This document shows, in pieces, positions 17,348 to 26,009 of a stretch of 57,233 nucleotides of DNA. The notes beneath the pieces were generated by a model, which worked only from the letters and a program-made list of their open reading frames with translations, was not told the origin of the DNA and ran no database searches. Source of the DNA: Silanimonas sp. (GTDB taxonomy: Bacteria > Pseudomonadota > Gammaproteobacteria > Xanthomonadales > Xanthomonadaceae); contig NZ_JAPZSC010000059.1 of NCBI RefSeq assembly GCF_027531545.1, positions 1 to 57,233 on the forward strand. Direction: 5' to 3'. Every line of letters starts with the position of its first letter. Within the stretch, counting starts at the first letter, position 1. The position numbers were made by a program, and so were the translations under genes.

Positions 17348-17752
17348 TCATGGACGGGCCTCGGTGGCGAACCGGCGCGGAACCGGCATCTCTCGCCCGG
17401 CGATGCCTACGGCGATATCGCCGAGGTTGGCGAGCGTGTACTCCAACTGCGCTTCGATGTCGGCAAGGCTGGCACGCAACTCATTGCCGTTCCAACGGCT
17501 GGCGACGGATTCGATGCGGCTGTACGCATGGCCCAGCGCCAAAGCACCGACGGTGAAGCACGAAGCCTTCAGGCGTCGGGCGCACCGGGCCGCCTCCTCG
17601 AAGTGGCCTTGCGAGGCCTCGCGGCACAGTGCCTCGTGTTGCCATCGGCACACGGCCTGGAACATGAGGTAGAAGCGGCGCAACTGCCGGGGATCGTCCC
17701 CGGTCAGGGCTTCCAGCGTACTGGCGTCGAAATCGGGGCAGCGGATGCTCAT
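17348..17752 (-). CDS. Degenerate HPt-domain protein (phospho-acceptor His replaced)
   Basis: A 134-residue all-helical protein with the length and layout of a stand-alone histidine phosphotransfer domain. The diagnostic helix normally reads A-H-x-L-K-G followed by a small-residue stretch and G-A. Here it reads A-R-R-L-K-A-S-C-F-T-V-G-A at about residues 58-70, so the histidine is Arg and the glycine is Ala. Phosphotransfer should be impossible; the protein may instead bind a receiver. It is 61 bp upstream of the LuxR-type response regulator on the same strand, which suggests a regulator-sequestering partner. The HPt assignment rests on this one helix and overall size. Confidence 0.68.
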   Translation of the reverse strand: MSIRCPDFDASTLEALTGDDPRQLRRFYLMFQAVCRWQHEALCREASQGHFEEAARCARRLKASCFTVGALALGHAYSRIESVASRWNGNELRASLADIEAQLEYTLANLGDIAVGIAGREMPVPRRFATEARP

Positions 17753-17960
17753 GGCGTCCTCGTCGATCGGGGCCGGCGGCCCGGATGTGATGACGGTAAG
17801 GCGCGACCCTCCTCCCGGCGCATCTGCAACGACTTCTGTTTGGATCCTGGACGGGCGTCACGGACGCGCGTTTGCATTCGGAAAAACGGCGCGCTGGCCT
17901 GCGAACGTGGTCACGTTTGCTGATCGGGCTTTTCCCGAATCACGAAACGCATTGCGCGGA

Positions 17961-19868
17961 CTAGTCTCGATCTCCCGGCCGAGAACGCTTGAAGTCCTCG
18001 CGCGTCGCAAGCACGGCGCGTGCGTGGTCGAGCCCGATCGCGCCCACGCGATCGAACGCACGCCACTGCAGCAGGCCAACATCCGACACATCGGGTTGGA
18101 ACGCGAGGTCGACGAGCTCGCGCATGCGCTTCTGGTGCGAGGTGCTGGCCATCAACGCGACGTTGACCACCGTCGTCCCGAGGCTCGGGAAATCCTTGTA
18201 GCGCCGTCCGTCGCGACGACGGAACAGACGGTCGAGCAGGAACGCCCAAGGCGACGGCACGTCGGCGTGGTCGAGCGCGCGGTAGGCGTCCTGGCTCAGG
18301 TCCACGCCGATCACCCGCGCCGCGCCCGCCGCGCGCATCAGGTCGACGGGGTAGTTGTTGAAGGTGCCGCCATCGACGAGCAACTCGCCGTCGCGCAGCA
18401 CCGGCGGCAGCGCGGCCGGGATCGACACGCTGGCGCGCAGCGCCTCCGACAGGCGGCCGCGCCGCAGCACGTCGGCGCGCTGCCGCGAGCAGTTCGACGC
18501 CACGCAGAAGAACGGCCTCCACAGGTCCTCGATGTCCGCTGCGCCGTCGAACGCCTCGGCGACGGCGTCGTCGATGACGCGCTTCAGGCGTCGGCCACGC
18601 AGCAGCGACATCACCGGCACCCAGTTCACGTCGCCGGTCGGGTTACGGCGGAACGCCTCGCCGGCCAGCGCACGCATGCGCGAAGCCGGCAGGCCGGTGG
18701 CGGCGTAGAAGCCCATCACCGCGCCGATGCTGGTGCCGCCGACGACATCCCATTCGATGCCCTGCTCTTCGAGCGCCTGCATCACGCCCACGTGGGCGAA
18801 GCCGCGCGCTCCACCGCCGGCCAGCACGAGGCCGATGGCGCGGCCCGCGACGATGCGCGCAACACGCCGCCAATCACCGGGATGCCCACGCCGCAGGTGC
18901 AGGTGCGACAGGCCATCGACCGCGAGGTGCGGGCGCGCCGCCAACCAGGCCGCGGTATCGCGGGGCCGTCGCCGGTCGTCGGGATGCACCAGCCACAGCG
19001 ACTGGTGCGCGGCGATGCGCCGCGCGTCGCCAACGAGGTGGGCGAGCTCCACGCCCTGCGGCGCGGGGTCGGCATCGGCATCGGTCGCCAGCAACACCAG
19101 GTCGGCCTGCCGAAGGCACAGGCGCGTCCAGGCGGTGTCGGCCGCATCGGCCACGAACACCTGCAGCGCATGCGCGGCTTCCTGCTGGTCGAGCCAGTCG
19201 AGCAGGCGTCGATGCTCGCCGAGCGCCTCGGCTTCCACGGACTCGATATCCAGGCCGAGTGCCGCTTCCACGCTGCGGCGATCGTGCAGGGCGAACGCGC
19301 CGGCCGACGTCTCGTCCGCCGACAGCGCGGAGAGCTCGGCGTGCAGGCGCGACGCGAGGGCATCGCCGTCGAGTGCCGCCTGCAAAGGCAGCACGCAGAC
19401 GTTGATGAAGCCCTGTCGCCGCGCACCGCCACGCTTCCTCGACAGGCGTTCGATCAGCTTGCGCGCGAGCGGCAGCCCGGCACGTGGCCAGCGCTGCAAG
19501 ACGTCGATGAAGTCGACCCCATCGAGCCGCACCAGCACGCTGTCGCGCAGCGCGCGCACGGTGGCAGTGCGCGGCGCGCCGGTGATCACCCCCATTTCGC
19601 CGATCGGTTCGCCGCGGCCGATTTCGCCGAGCACCGCATCCGCACCCCGGCTGGCGACGAGCCGCCCCGAGAGCACGAGATAGAGCGCATCGGAAGGCTC
19701 ACCCTCGCGCATCAGGACCGTGCCACCCGCCAGCTCGAGCGTGGTGAGCCGCGGCTGGAGGCTGGCGAAAAGGCCCGGCTCGAGCTCGCCAAACACCTCG
19801 GCGAGGGTATCCTCGAGCAGGCGCTGGTGGAAGCCGGCGGCGTCCGATGGCGGTGCGGGCGTGGGCAT
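17961..19868 (-). CDS. Patatin-like phospholipase with cyclic-nucleotide-binding domain
   Basis: A 635-residue protein of the bacterial neuropathy-target-esterase/RssA-like type. Residues about 20-135 form a cNMP-binding domain (GEPSDALYLVLSGRLVA, then GEMGVITGAPRTATVRA). A middle region of about 200 residues follows, and then the patatin domain with the oxyanion loop GGGARGFAHVG, the nucleophile motif GTSIG and the catalytic aspartate in DGGTFNNYP. It likely hydrolyses phospholipid or lysophospholipid at the inner membrane under control of a cyclic nucleotide or as a scaffold. It is 43 bp downstream of the PhoD-type gene and may be cotranscribed. Confidence 0.93.
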   Translation of the reverse strand: MPTPAPPSDAAGFHQRLLEDTLAEVFGELEPGLFASLQPRLTTLELAGGTVLMREGEPSDALYLVLSGRLVASRGADAVLGEIGRGEPIGEMGVITGAPRTATVRALRDSVLVRLDGVDFIDVLQRWPRAGLPLARKLIERLSRKRGGARRQGFINVCVLPLQAALDGDALASRLHAELSALSADETSAGAFALHDRRSVEAALGLDIESVEAEALGEHRRLLDWLDQQEAAHALQVFVADAADTAWTRLCLRQADLVLLATDADADPAPQGVELAHLVGDARRIAAHQSLWLVHPDDRRRPRDTAAWLAARPHLAVDGLSHLHLRRGHPGDWRRVARIVAGRAIGLVLAGGGARGFAHVGVMQALEEQGIEWDVVGGTSIGAVMGFYAATGLPASRMRALAGEAFRRNPTGDVNWVPVMSLLRGRRLKRVIDDAVAEAFDGAADIEDLWRPFFCVASNCSRQRADVLRRGRLSEALRASVSIPAALPPVLRDGELLVDGGTFNNYPVDLMRAAGAARVIGVDLSQDAYRALDHADVPSPWAFLLDRLFRRRDGRRYKDFPSLGTTVVNVALMASTSHQKRMRELVDLAFQPDVSDVGLLQWRAFDRVGAIGLDHARAVLATREDFKRSRPGDRD

Positions 19869-19911
19869 CGCCGCATGGTAGGCGATGCCGGCCCCGCGCC
19901 GTCACGACGGC

Positions 19912-22044
19912 TCAGTCCGGATCGGCCACCAGCGTCAGCGACCCGTCCTCGCGACGCACGCGGAAGCGGCGTTCATGCCGCGCCGTCGCCAGGGCCAGCG
20001 GATCCGCGTAGTGGCGCTCGGCGACTCGCTCCGCCTCCAGCTCGAGATAGCGGACCCGCAATTCGTCGCGACCGATCGCCAGCAGCATCGCGCCGTTGCG
20101 CCGTGTCTGCGCATAACGCAGGCCGCCATAGCCGGCGAGCAGGAGGGCGTCGAGGTTCGCGGCGAGGCGAGCCCCCGCCTCGCGCGTCGCGGCGTCGCCA
20201 CCGGCATTGCGTTCGAGGATGGCGCCGAGGCTCTTCGACGACACCGCCGGCGTCGTGAACTCGACGACACGCGGGCGGTGCTGGCTGGCGAAGCTGGCGT
20301 GGATATCGCCACTGAGCAGGACCGCACCCTCGCCGTCGAAGTGGTCGAGCCAGGCGTCGCGCTCCACGGGAAAGCCATCCCAGTGGTCGACGTTGAGCAG
20401 CACCTCGTGCGCCCAGCCGGCGGGGGCCTGGATCTCGGGCCGGCGCAGGTCGAGGCGCAACGGGGTGAAGGACACCGAACTGGCGACAAGGCGCCAGCGC
20501 GCATCGCGGTGGCGCTCGGCGGCGCCGGCCAGCCACGCGGCCTGCGGGGCGCCCAATGCGCTGCCGAGCGGACCGCCGACGCCGGCGGCACGCAAGCGGG
20601 CCAACAGGCCGAAGCCCTCGGCCAGCACGAAATAGCGGCTGCCGACAGGATCGAACAATCGCGACTTGCCCACCCCGGCCCAGCTCAGGCCGCGCGGCAG
20701 GTCGGGGGTTTCGGGGATGGCGCCCGCATCGAGGGAGAACGGCGCGGCCGCGTCGTGGCGGGCGAGGATGGCGTTGACCACCGGCAAGGCCATCGGCGCG
20801 GCGAGAACGGCATCGACCCTCGCCCGGACGTCCGCCTTCGCGAGGCCCTCGGCGGCATAGGCTTTGTGCAGCGCGCGGGCCAAGGGCCGGCGCCAGCGCC
20901 GGTACTCGGGCGTGTTGATGTCGATGTAGGGCTGAAGCCGCGAACGCCACCCGTCAAAGGATTCGCCGATGCGCGGAAGGGCGTCCTGCAGCGTCGGCTC
21001 GTCGAACACCATGGCGCCGGGGAACGCATCTTCGGGAACGAGGTGGTCGGGACGGGCACTGCGGTAGTCGGTCATGCACAGCGACGCTCGACGGCCGAAA
21101 CGGAACTCGCGCCAAATGCGCGTCGCGGGGTGCAGCGCGCCAGCGTCCACGGCCGCGCCTTCGAACGCGCCGCCGACATCGACCGGCATGTACTCGAACC
21201 ACGCCTGCTCCGACGCCCGCCGCCGCGCCGCATCGCGTTCGTCCTGGCGGCCGTCGTGGAAGGTCGCCACGTCCTGCCAGGCGTCGTCGGCGAACTCATG
21301 GTCGTCCCAGATGGCGATCAGCGGCGCCTTCGCCAGCAAGGCCTGCAGCACCGGGTCCGTGCGGTATTCGCGGTGCAGCTGGCGGTAGTTGTCGAGGCTG
21401 CGCGCCGACTGGAACCCGCCATCGCCGAGCGTCAGCGCGCCCGCCGCGTCGTCGAACACCACCCGCCGCCCGTCGCCGCTCTGGAAGGACGGATCGCCCG
21501 TGGTCTCGTAGATGAAGTCGCCGAGATGCACGATGGCATCGAGCGGCTCCTCCAGCAGCGGCAGCAGCGTGTTGTACCAGCGGCCGTTGTAGTCCTGGCA
21601 GCTGAGCACGGCGAGGCGCAGGTCGCGCTCCTCGTCATCGCCCGGGAGGGTGAGGGTGCGGCCCACGGGCGACGCGGCCGCGGGCTCGCCCTCGATGACG
21701 AAGCGGTAATGCCAGGCGGTGCCGGGATCGAGATCATCGACGCGGACCTTCAGGCAGCCATCGGTCTCGGCGCCCACGGCGAACGGGCGCTCGACGCGAA
21801 GGCGTTCGAAGCCCGCGTCCTCGGCAACCTGCAGCACGACCTCGCGGCCCCATGCCGACGGCGCGAGGCGTGTCCACAGGACCACGCTGCGCGCCGACGG
21901 GTCGCCGGAAGCGACCGCCTGCGGGAACAGGGATGCATCGATGGGCAGCGTGGCCGCGAAGCGGCGGGCATGCAGCGGCAACACCACGGCGGCGGCGGTC
22001 ACGGAAAGCAGGCGCAGCACGGCGCGGCGGCTGATGGGGGGCAT
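19912..22044 (-). CDS. PhoD-like alkaline phosphatase/phosphodiesterase, Tat-exported
   Basis: A 710-residue PhoD-family metallophosphoesterase. The N-terminus has a twin-arginine signal (S-R-R-A-V-L, followed by a hydrophobic stretch to about residue 26). A fibronectin-like domain follows (FPQAVASGDP, VVLWTRL), then the catalytic domain with LSCQDY, HLGDFIYE, IWDDHEFADD and LSGDIH, which bind Fe/Ca. It should cleave phosphate monoesters or diesters in the periplasm. An insertion in the second half makes it longer than typical PhoD (about 550 residues). It is divergent from a TonB-dependent receptor, suggesting joint use in phosphorus scavenging. Confidence 0.93.
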   Translation of the reverse strand: MPPISRRAVLRLLSVTAAAVVLPLHARRFAATLPIDASLFPQAVASGDPSARSVVLWTRLAPSAWGREVVLQVAEDAGFERLRVERPFAVGAETDGCLKVRVDDLDPGTAWHYRFVIEGEPAAASPVGRTLTLPGDDEERDLRLAVLSCQDYNGRWYNTLLPLLEEPLDAIVHLGDFIYETTGDPSFQSGDGRRVVFDDAAGALTLGDGGFQSARSLDNYRQLHREYRTDPVLQALLAKAPLIAIWDDHEFADDAWQDVATFHDGRQDERDAARRRASEQAWFEYMPVDVGGAFEGAAVDAGALHPATRIWREFRFGRRASLCMTDYRSARPDHLVPEDAFPGAMVFDEPTLQDALPRIGESFDGWRSRLQPYIDINTPEYRRWRRPLARALHKAYAAEGLAKADVRARVDAVLAAPMALPVVNAILARHDAAAPFSLDAGAIPETPDLPRGLSWAGVGKSRLFDPVGSRYFVLAEGFGLLARLRAAGVGGPLGSALGAPQAAWLAGAAERHRDARWRLVASSVSFTPLRLDLRRPEIQAPAGWAHEVLLNVDHWDGFPVERDAWLDHFDGEGAVLLSGDIHASFASQHRPRVVEFTTPAVSSKSLGAILERNAGGDAATREAGARLAANLDALLLAGYGGLRYAQTRRNGAMLLAIGRDELRVRYLELEAERVAERHYADPLALATARHERRFRVRREDGSLTLVADPD

Positions 22045-22171
22045 CGGGTGGCCAACAGAGGGGGGAAGGCAGCCGGCTATTCCAGCCCCCGCATCTTTCA
22101 GGACCGTGACCGGTTGTCGCTTTTAACGGCATTGCAACGCCGCGCGACGACGCTGGCGCCTCCAACACCCC

Positions 22172-24571
22172 ATGGAGTTCCCCTCGATGCGTCGCGCCAC
22201 CCTGCTCGCCTCGGCGATCCACGCCGCCCTCGTCCTCGTCGCCGCCCCCGCGTTCGCCCAGGACGCCCCCGCCGCCGGGGCCGCCAGCGTCGACGCCACG
22301 ATGATCGACACCATCGTGGTGACGGCGCAGAAGCGCGAGCAGCAGGTTCAGGATGTGCCGATCGCGATCAGCGCCTACTCGGGCGAGTTCCTCGAGGGCT
22401 TCGGCATCACCGGCATGGACGACATCGGCAACCTCGTGCCCGGCCTCGAAGTGCAGGAGCAGAGCCCGAACAACCCCGGCTTCGTGATCCGCGGCATCAC
22501 CTCGGACAGCGGCGCCTCGTTCTCGCCGCCGCGCGTCTCCGTGTTTCAGGACGGCATCGCCATCTCGCGCGCCCGCGGCGCCGTGGTGCAGCCCTTCGAC
22601 CTCGAGCGCGTCGAGGTGCTGCGCGGTCCGCAGGGCACGCTGTTCGGCCGCGGTGCGCAGGTCGGCGCGGTGCACCTGGTGCAGAAGAAGGCCTTCCAGG
22701 GCTACGAGAGCGGCTTCACCGTCGGCCTGGGCAGCGACGCTTGGCGCCGCGCCAGCGGCTACGCGAACGCCCCGCTGTCGGAATCGCTGGCGATGCGCCT
22801 CGCGGTCTACCACGAGAAGAACGAGGGCTTCGTCGAGAACCTCTCGGGCGGCCACCTCAACGGCAAGGACACCAGCGCGCTGCGCCTGTCCTTCGGCCTC
22901 GACCTCGGTGACACGAACCGCGTCGATGTGATCTTCAACCACCAGGTCGACACCCCGCCGGGCACTGCCTTCCGCACCAATGTGCTGCGGACGCGCGCGG
23001 GCAGCCGCGACCTGTTCGATGGCACCGCCGACCTCAACCGCGGCGAGCAGCTCGGCCTCGACCGCCACGTCACCGGCTTCACCGTGCTGGGCCAGTTCGC
23101 CATCAACGAGTCGTGGAGCCTCTCGACGATCAGCGGCTGGCGCGAGTTCGCTTCGCTGGAAGAGTTCGACGCCGACGGCTCGCAGCTCAACGCGCTGGAA
23201 TTCGCCGAGGACGCCGAGGGCGAGCAGTGGAGCCACGAGTTCCGCTTCAACTACGACAACGGCGGCGCCTTCCGCGGCTTCGGCGGCGTCAGCTGGTTCA
23301 AGGAGGAGGGCTTCCAGCGCGTTCCGTTCAGCACCGACGAGCGCCAGCTCGGCGCCCTGCTGTCGCCGGCCCTGCGCGCGGGTGTGGCCGGCGCGACCGG
23401 CGGGTTGATCCAGCTGCCCGTGGTGAGCCCGCTGAACCCCAACCTCACCCCCTTTCTTGGCTACACCAGCTTCCCGGCGCTGGGCATCCCGGGCATTCCG
23501 CTCGGCACGCTGCTGCCGCTGCGCGCCAGCCATCGGGAGGAGTACACGAACTTCGGCGAGGTCGATGCCATGGACGTGTTCGCCGACGGGACCTGGTCGG
23601 TGACCGACCGCTTCGACCTGACGCTCGGCCTGCGCGGCACGCGAGAAGACGTGCGCTCGGGCTACGAAGCCCTGACCTTCGGCGGCCTCTCGCCGCTCGG
23701 CCAGGTGCTGCCGGCGGCGCCGACCAACGTCGCCATCCCGAACATCCTGTTCCGCCCGGTCACGCGCCGCTACGCCGAGGACACCTACTCGTCGGCCGTG
23801 GGTCGCGTCGTGGCCGCCTACCGCTTCAGCGACACGCTCAACGGCTACGCCAGCGTTTCGCGCGGCCGTCGCCCGGACGTCATCGAGTTCCCGACCGGCG
23901 GCAACGGCACGCCGAACTTCATCCCGGCCGAAGTGGTGTTGAGCTACGAGATCGGCCTGAAGGGCACGGCCTTCAGCGAAGCGCTGACCTACGACGTGGC
24001 GGTGTTCGATTACGACTACAGCGATTTCCAGGCCAGCGTGCTGAACCCGAACGGCATCGGCACGATCACCGCGAACGGCGGCAACGCCAGCGCCACCGGC
24101 GCCGAGCTCTCGCTGATCCTGCGCGCCAGCGAGGGCCTGCAGGGCTTCTTCACCTACGGCTACGTGGACGCCAGCTTCGACGAGCGCGACGACGCCGGCC
24201 GCCGCCAGTCGCTCGCCGGCAACCGCTTCCGCCTCACGCCGGAGCACTCGGCCTCGGCTGGCCTCGACTGGCGCTTCGGCGTGGGCGACGGCCTCGAAGC
24301 CTATGTGCGCCCGAGCTGGAACTGGCGCTCGCAGGTGTTCTTCGAGGACCAGAACCAGCGCGGCATCGAGCAGGCCGGATACGGCCTGGTCGACGTCCGC
24401 GTCGGCGTGGCGTTCGGCGATGGCCGCTGGGACCTCGGCGCTTTCGTGAAGAACGCCGGTGACCGCGAGTACCTGATCGACGCCGGCAACACCGGCCTCA
24501 ACTTCGGCCTGCCGACGTTCATTGTTGGGTCGCCACGGACGTGGGGCGTGGAGCTGACCGGCCGCTTCTGA
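22172..24571 (+). CDS. TonB-dependent outer-membrane receptor
   Basis: A 799-residue receptor with a signal peptide ending in APAFA-Q at about residue 29. A TonB-box-like IDTIVVTAQ follows, then a plug domain (QDVPIAISAYSG, VPGLEVQEQSPNNPGFVIRG, ERVEVLRGPQGTLFGRGA) and a 22-stranded barrel ending in aromatic F. This sequence type resembles receptors of sphingomonads and Lysobacterales for complex organic substrates, not classical siderophore receptors. The start ATG 22172 gives the signal peptide; a second ATG six codons in (22187) is possible. It is divergent from the PhoD gene and followed by a terminator at 24611. Confidence 0.94.
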   Translation: MEFPSMRRATLLASAIHAALVLVAAPAFAQDAPAAGAASVDATMIDTIVVTAQKREQQVQDVPIAISAYSGEFLEGFGITGMDDIGNLVPGLEVQEQSPNNPGFVIRGITSDSGASFSPPRVSVFQDGIAISRARGAVVQPFDLERVEVLRGPQGTLFGRGAQVGAVHLVQKKAFQGYESGFTVGLGSDAWRRASGYANAPLSESLAMRLAVYHEKNEGFVENLSGGHLNGKDTSALRLSFGLDLGDTNRVDVIFNHQVDTPPGTAFRTNVLRTRAGSRDLFDGTADLNRGEQLGLDRHVTGFTVLGQFAINESWSLSTISGWREFASLEEFDADGSQLNALEFAEDAEGEQWSHEFRFNYDNGGAFRGFGGVSWFKEEGFQRVPFSTDERQLGALLSPALRAGVAGATGGLIQLPVVSPLNPNLTPFLGYTSFPALGIPGIPLGTLLPLRASHREEYTNFGEVDAMDVFADGTWSVTDRFDLTLGLRGTREDVRSGYEALTFGGLSPLGQVLPAAPTNVAIPNILFRPVTRRYAEDTYSSAVGRVVAAYRFSDTLNGYASVSRGRRPDVIEFPTGGNGTPNFIPAEVVLSYEIGLKGTAFSEALTYDVAVFDYDYSDFQASVLNPNGIGTITANGGNASATGAELSLILRASEGLQGFFTYGYVDASFDERDDAGRRQSLAGNRFRLTPEHSASAGLDWRFGVGDGLEAYVRPSWNWRSQVFFEDQNQRGIEQAGYGLVDVRVGVAFGDGRWDLGAFVKNAGDREYLIDAGNTGLNFGLPTFIVGSPRTWGVELTGRF

Positions 24572-24610
24572 TCCACGAGCCTCGATACGCTCTTTGCAGG
24601 TCCCACGACG

Positions 24611-24642
24611 TCCGCCCCGCTCCCCGGGGCGGATTTCGTTTG
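24611..24642 (+). terminator. Rho-independent terminator after the TonB-dependent receptor
   Basis: TCCGCCCC and GGGGCGGA form a perfect 8-bp stem with a 7-base loop, followed by TTTCGTTTG. It lies 40 bp after the receptor stop. Confidence 0.85.
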
Positions 24643-24703
24643 GGCTGGCCGAGGGCCTCGGCCGACGCCATAGTGCGCGCCAGCCCAACGCAAGCCATCG
24701 CCC

Positions 24704-25579
24704 TTGGATCTCGAACGCTGGCAGCACGCCGACCCGGAACACGGCCTCACCCTGCGCGGCTGGCACACGCCACCCCGCGGTCTGCCGCTGCTGCATGTGC
24801 TGCACGGCAACGGCCTGTGCGCGCGCACCTACACGCCGATGCTCGCGCCTTTGGTCGAGCGCTTCGACCTTTGGCTCTGTGATTCCCAAGGCCACGGCGA
24901 CAGTGACGCCGGCGAGCGCTTCCTCGGCTGGAACGCCAACGCGGCGATGGTTGCTCGCGCCTTCCGAGCCCATCACCCGAACCCGCGCGTGCCGGTGTTC
25001 GCCGTGGGCCACAGCTTCGGCGGGGTGACCACCGCCCTGATGGCCGCGGCCGATCCCTCGTTGTTCCAACGCCTCGTCCTGCTCGATCCGGTGATCTACA
25101 CCCCGCTGGTGGCAGCCAGCGTCGCCCTGCTCGAACGCACCGGGCTGCAGGGCCTCCTGCCGCTCGTGCGCGCCACGCGTCGTCGACGCACGCGCTGGCC
25201 GTCGCGCGACGACGCCTTCGCCCGCTTCCGCGGCCGCGGTGTGTTCGCCGACTGGCAGGACGACGCCCTGCGCGCCTACGTCGAGCACGGCCTCCGCGAG
25301 GACGGTGAGGGCGTCACCCTCAAGTGCCCGACGAGCATCGAGGCCACGATCTTCAGCTCCGGTCCCGTCGGTCTGTGGCGGCAACTCGACCGGCTCGCCA
25401 CGCCGACCCTGCTCATCCATGGGGACCGCACGCTGCCCTTCGTCGGCCCGTCCGCGCGCCGACTGGCGGCCCGCCACCCGCACGTGCGGGTCGAGCCGGT
25501 CGCCGGCTCGCACTGCTTCATGCTGGCCGAACCCGAAGCCACCGCCGGCCGCGTGGCGGCCTACCTCGGGAAGGGCTGA
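24704..25579 (+). CDS. Alpha/beta hydrolase
   Basis: A 291-residue alpha/beta hydrolase. It has the oxyanion motif HGNGLCARTY, the nucleophile elbow GHSFGG, an acid in LIHGDRT and the base His in AGSHCF near the C-terminus. The cap region is rich in Arg (RATRRRRTRW). The start is taken as TTG 24704, since no ATG or GTG gives a proper first strand; the ribosome site is weak, so the start is uncertain. It sits 58 bp upstream of the QueD-like gene on the same strand. The substrate cannot be inferred. Confidence 0.85.
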   Translation: MDLERWQHADPEHGLTLRGWHTPPRGLPLLHVLHGNGLCARTYTPMLAPLVERFDLWLCDSQGHGDSDAGERFLGWNANAAMVARAFRAHHPNPRVPVFAVGHSFGGVTTALMAAADPSLFQRLVLLDPVIYTPLVAASVALLERTGLQGLLPLVRATRRRRTRWPSRDDAFARFRGRGVFADWQDDALRAYVEHGLREDGEGVTLKCPTSIEATIFSSGPVGLWRQLDRLATPTLLIHGDRTLPFVGPSARRLAARHPHVRVEPVAGSHCFMLAEPEATAGRVAAYLGKG

Positions 25580-25637
25580 GCGGCGGCCCCCCGGGCGCCC
25601 CGTGGCAGAATGCGCGCCTGCCCCACCCGCCATTCCC

Positions 25638-26009
25638 ATGCCCACCGAGCTCAGCCAAGCCTTCTACTTCGAAGCCGCGCACACGCTGCGCCGCTACGTC
25701 GAGGGCGAGATCGAATCGAGCAAGCGGATCCACGGCCACACGTACCACGCCGAGATCACGCTGCGCGGTGACCCCGACCGCGAGACCGGCATGGTGATGG
25801 ACCTCGGCTTCGTGCGCCGCGAGCTGGCAGCGTTGCGCGAACGCCTCGACCACCGATTCCTCGATGAAGTGGAGGGCATCGGCCCGGCCACGCTCGAGAA
25901 CCTCTGCGCCTTCATCGCCCGCGAGCTGCAGCCGTCGATGCCGCTGCTGGTCCGCGTGTCGGTGTTCCGCCCGGCGTCGGGCGACCGCGCGACGCTTCAG
26001 CTCGGCTGA
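25638..26009 (+). CDS. QueD/6-pyruvoyl-tetrahydropterin synthase homologue lacking the catalytic Cys
   Basis: A 123-residue T-fold protein. The zinc ligands are visible as His15 (FEAAHTL), His32 and His34 (RIHGHTY), and the Asp-His pair as D71-H72 (RLDHRFL). The catalytic cysteine that lies four residues before HGH in E. coli QueD is Ser28 here, and the C-terminal Glu that anchors the pterin is replaced (VSVFRPASGD). It may therefore perform a side reaction or a different pterin chemistry, and does not look like standard 6-carboxytetrahydropterin synthase. ATG 25638 matches the family start. Its last 13 bases overlap the convergent bioD gene. Confidence 0.85.
   Translation: MPTELSQAFYFEAAHTLRRYVEGEIESSKRIHGHTYHAEITLRGDPDRETGMVMDLGFVRRELAALRERLDHRFLDEVEGIGPATLENLCAFIARELQPSMPLLVRVSVFRPASGDRATLQLG

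Noticed and set aside
22045-22171. Pho box between the PhoD and TonB receptor genes
   Set aside because: I looked for the CTGTCAT-type direct repeats. There are only loose matches near 22100, so no PhoB site is claimed.
19885-22911. A 1008-codon open frame on the plus strand across the PhoD gene and beyond
   Set aside because: It is antisense to the complete PhoD-type gene, overlaps the start of the TonB receptor out of frame and reads as low-complexity Arg/Ala/Gly. This is a usual by-product of G/C-rich DNA.
21734-25645. A 1303-codon open frame on the minus strand across the TonB receptor and hydrolase
   Set aside because: It is antisense to two well-supported genes, lacks any recognisable domain and has the composition of a shadow frame.
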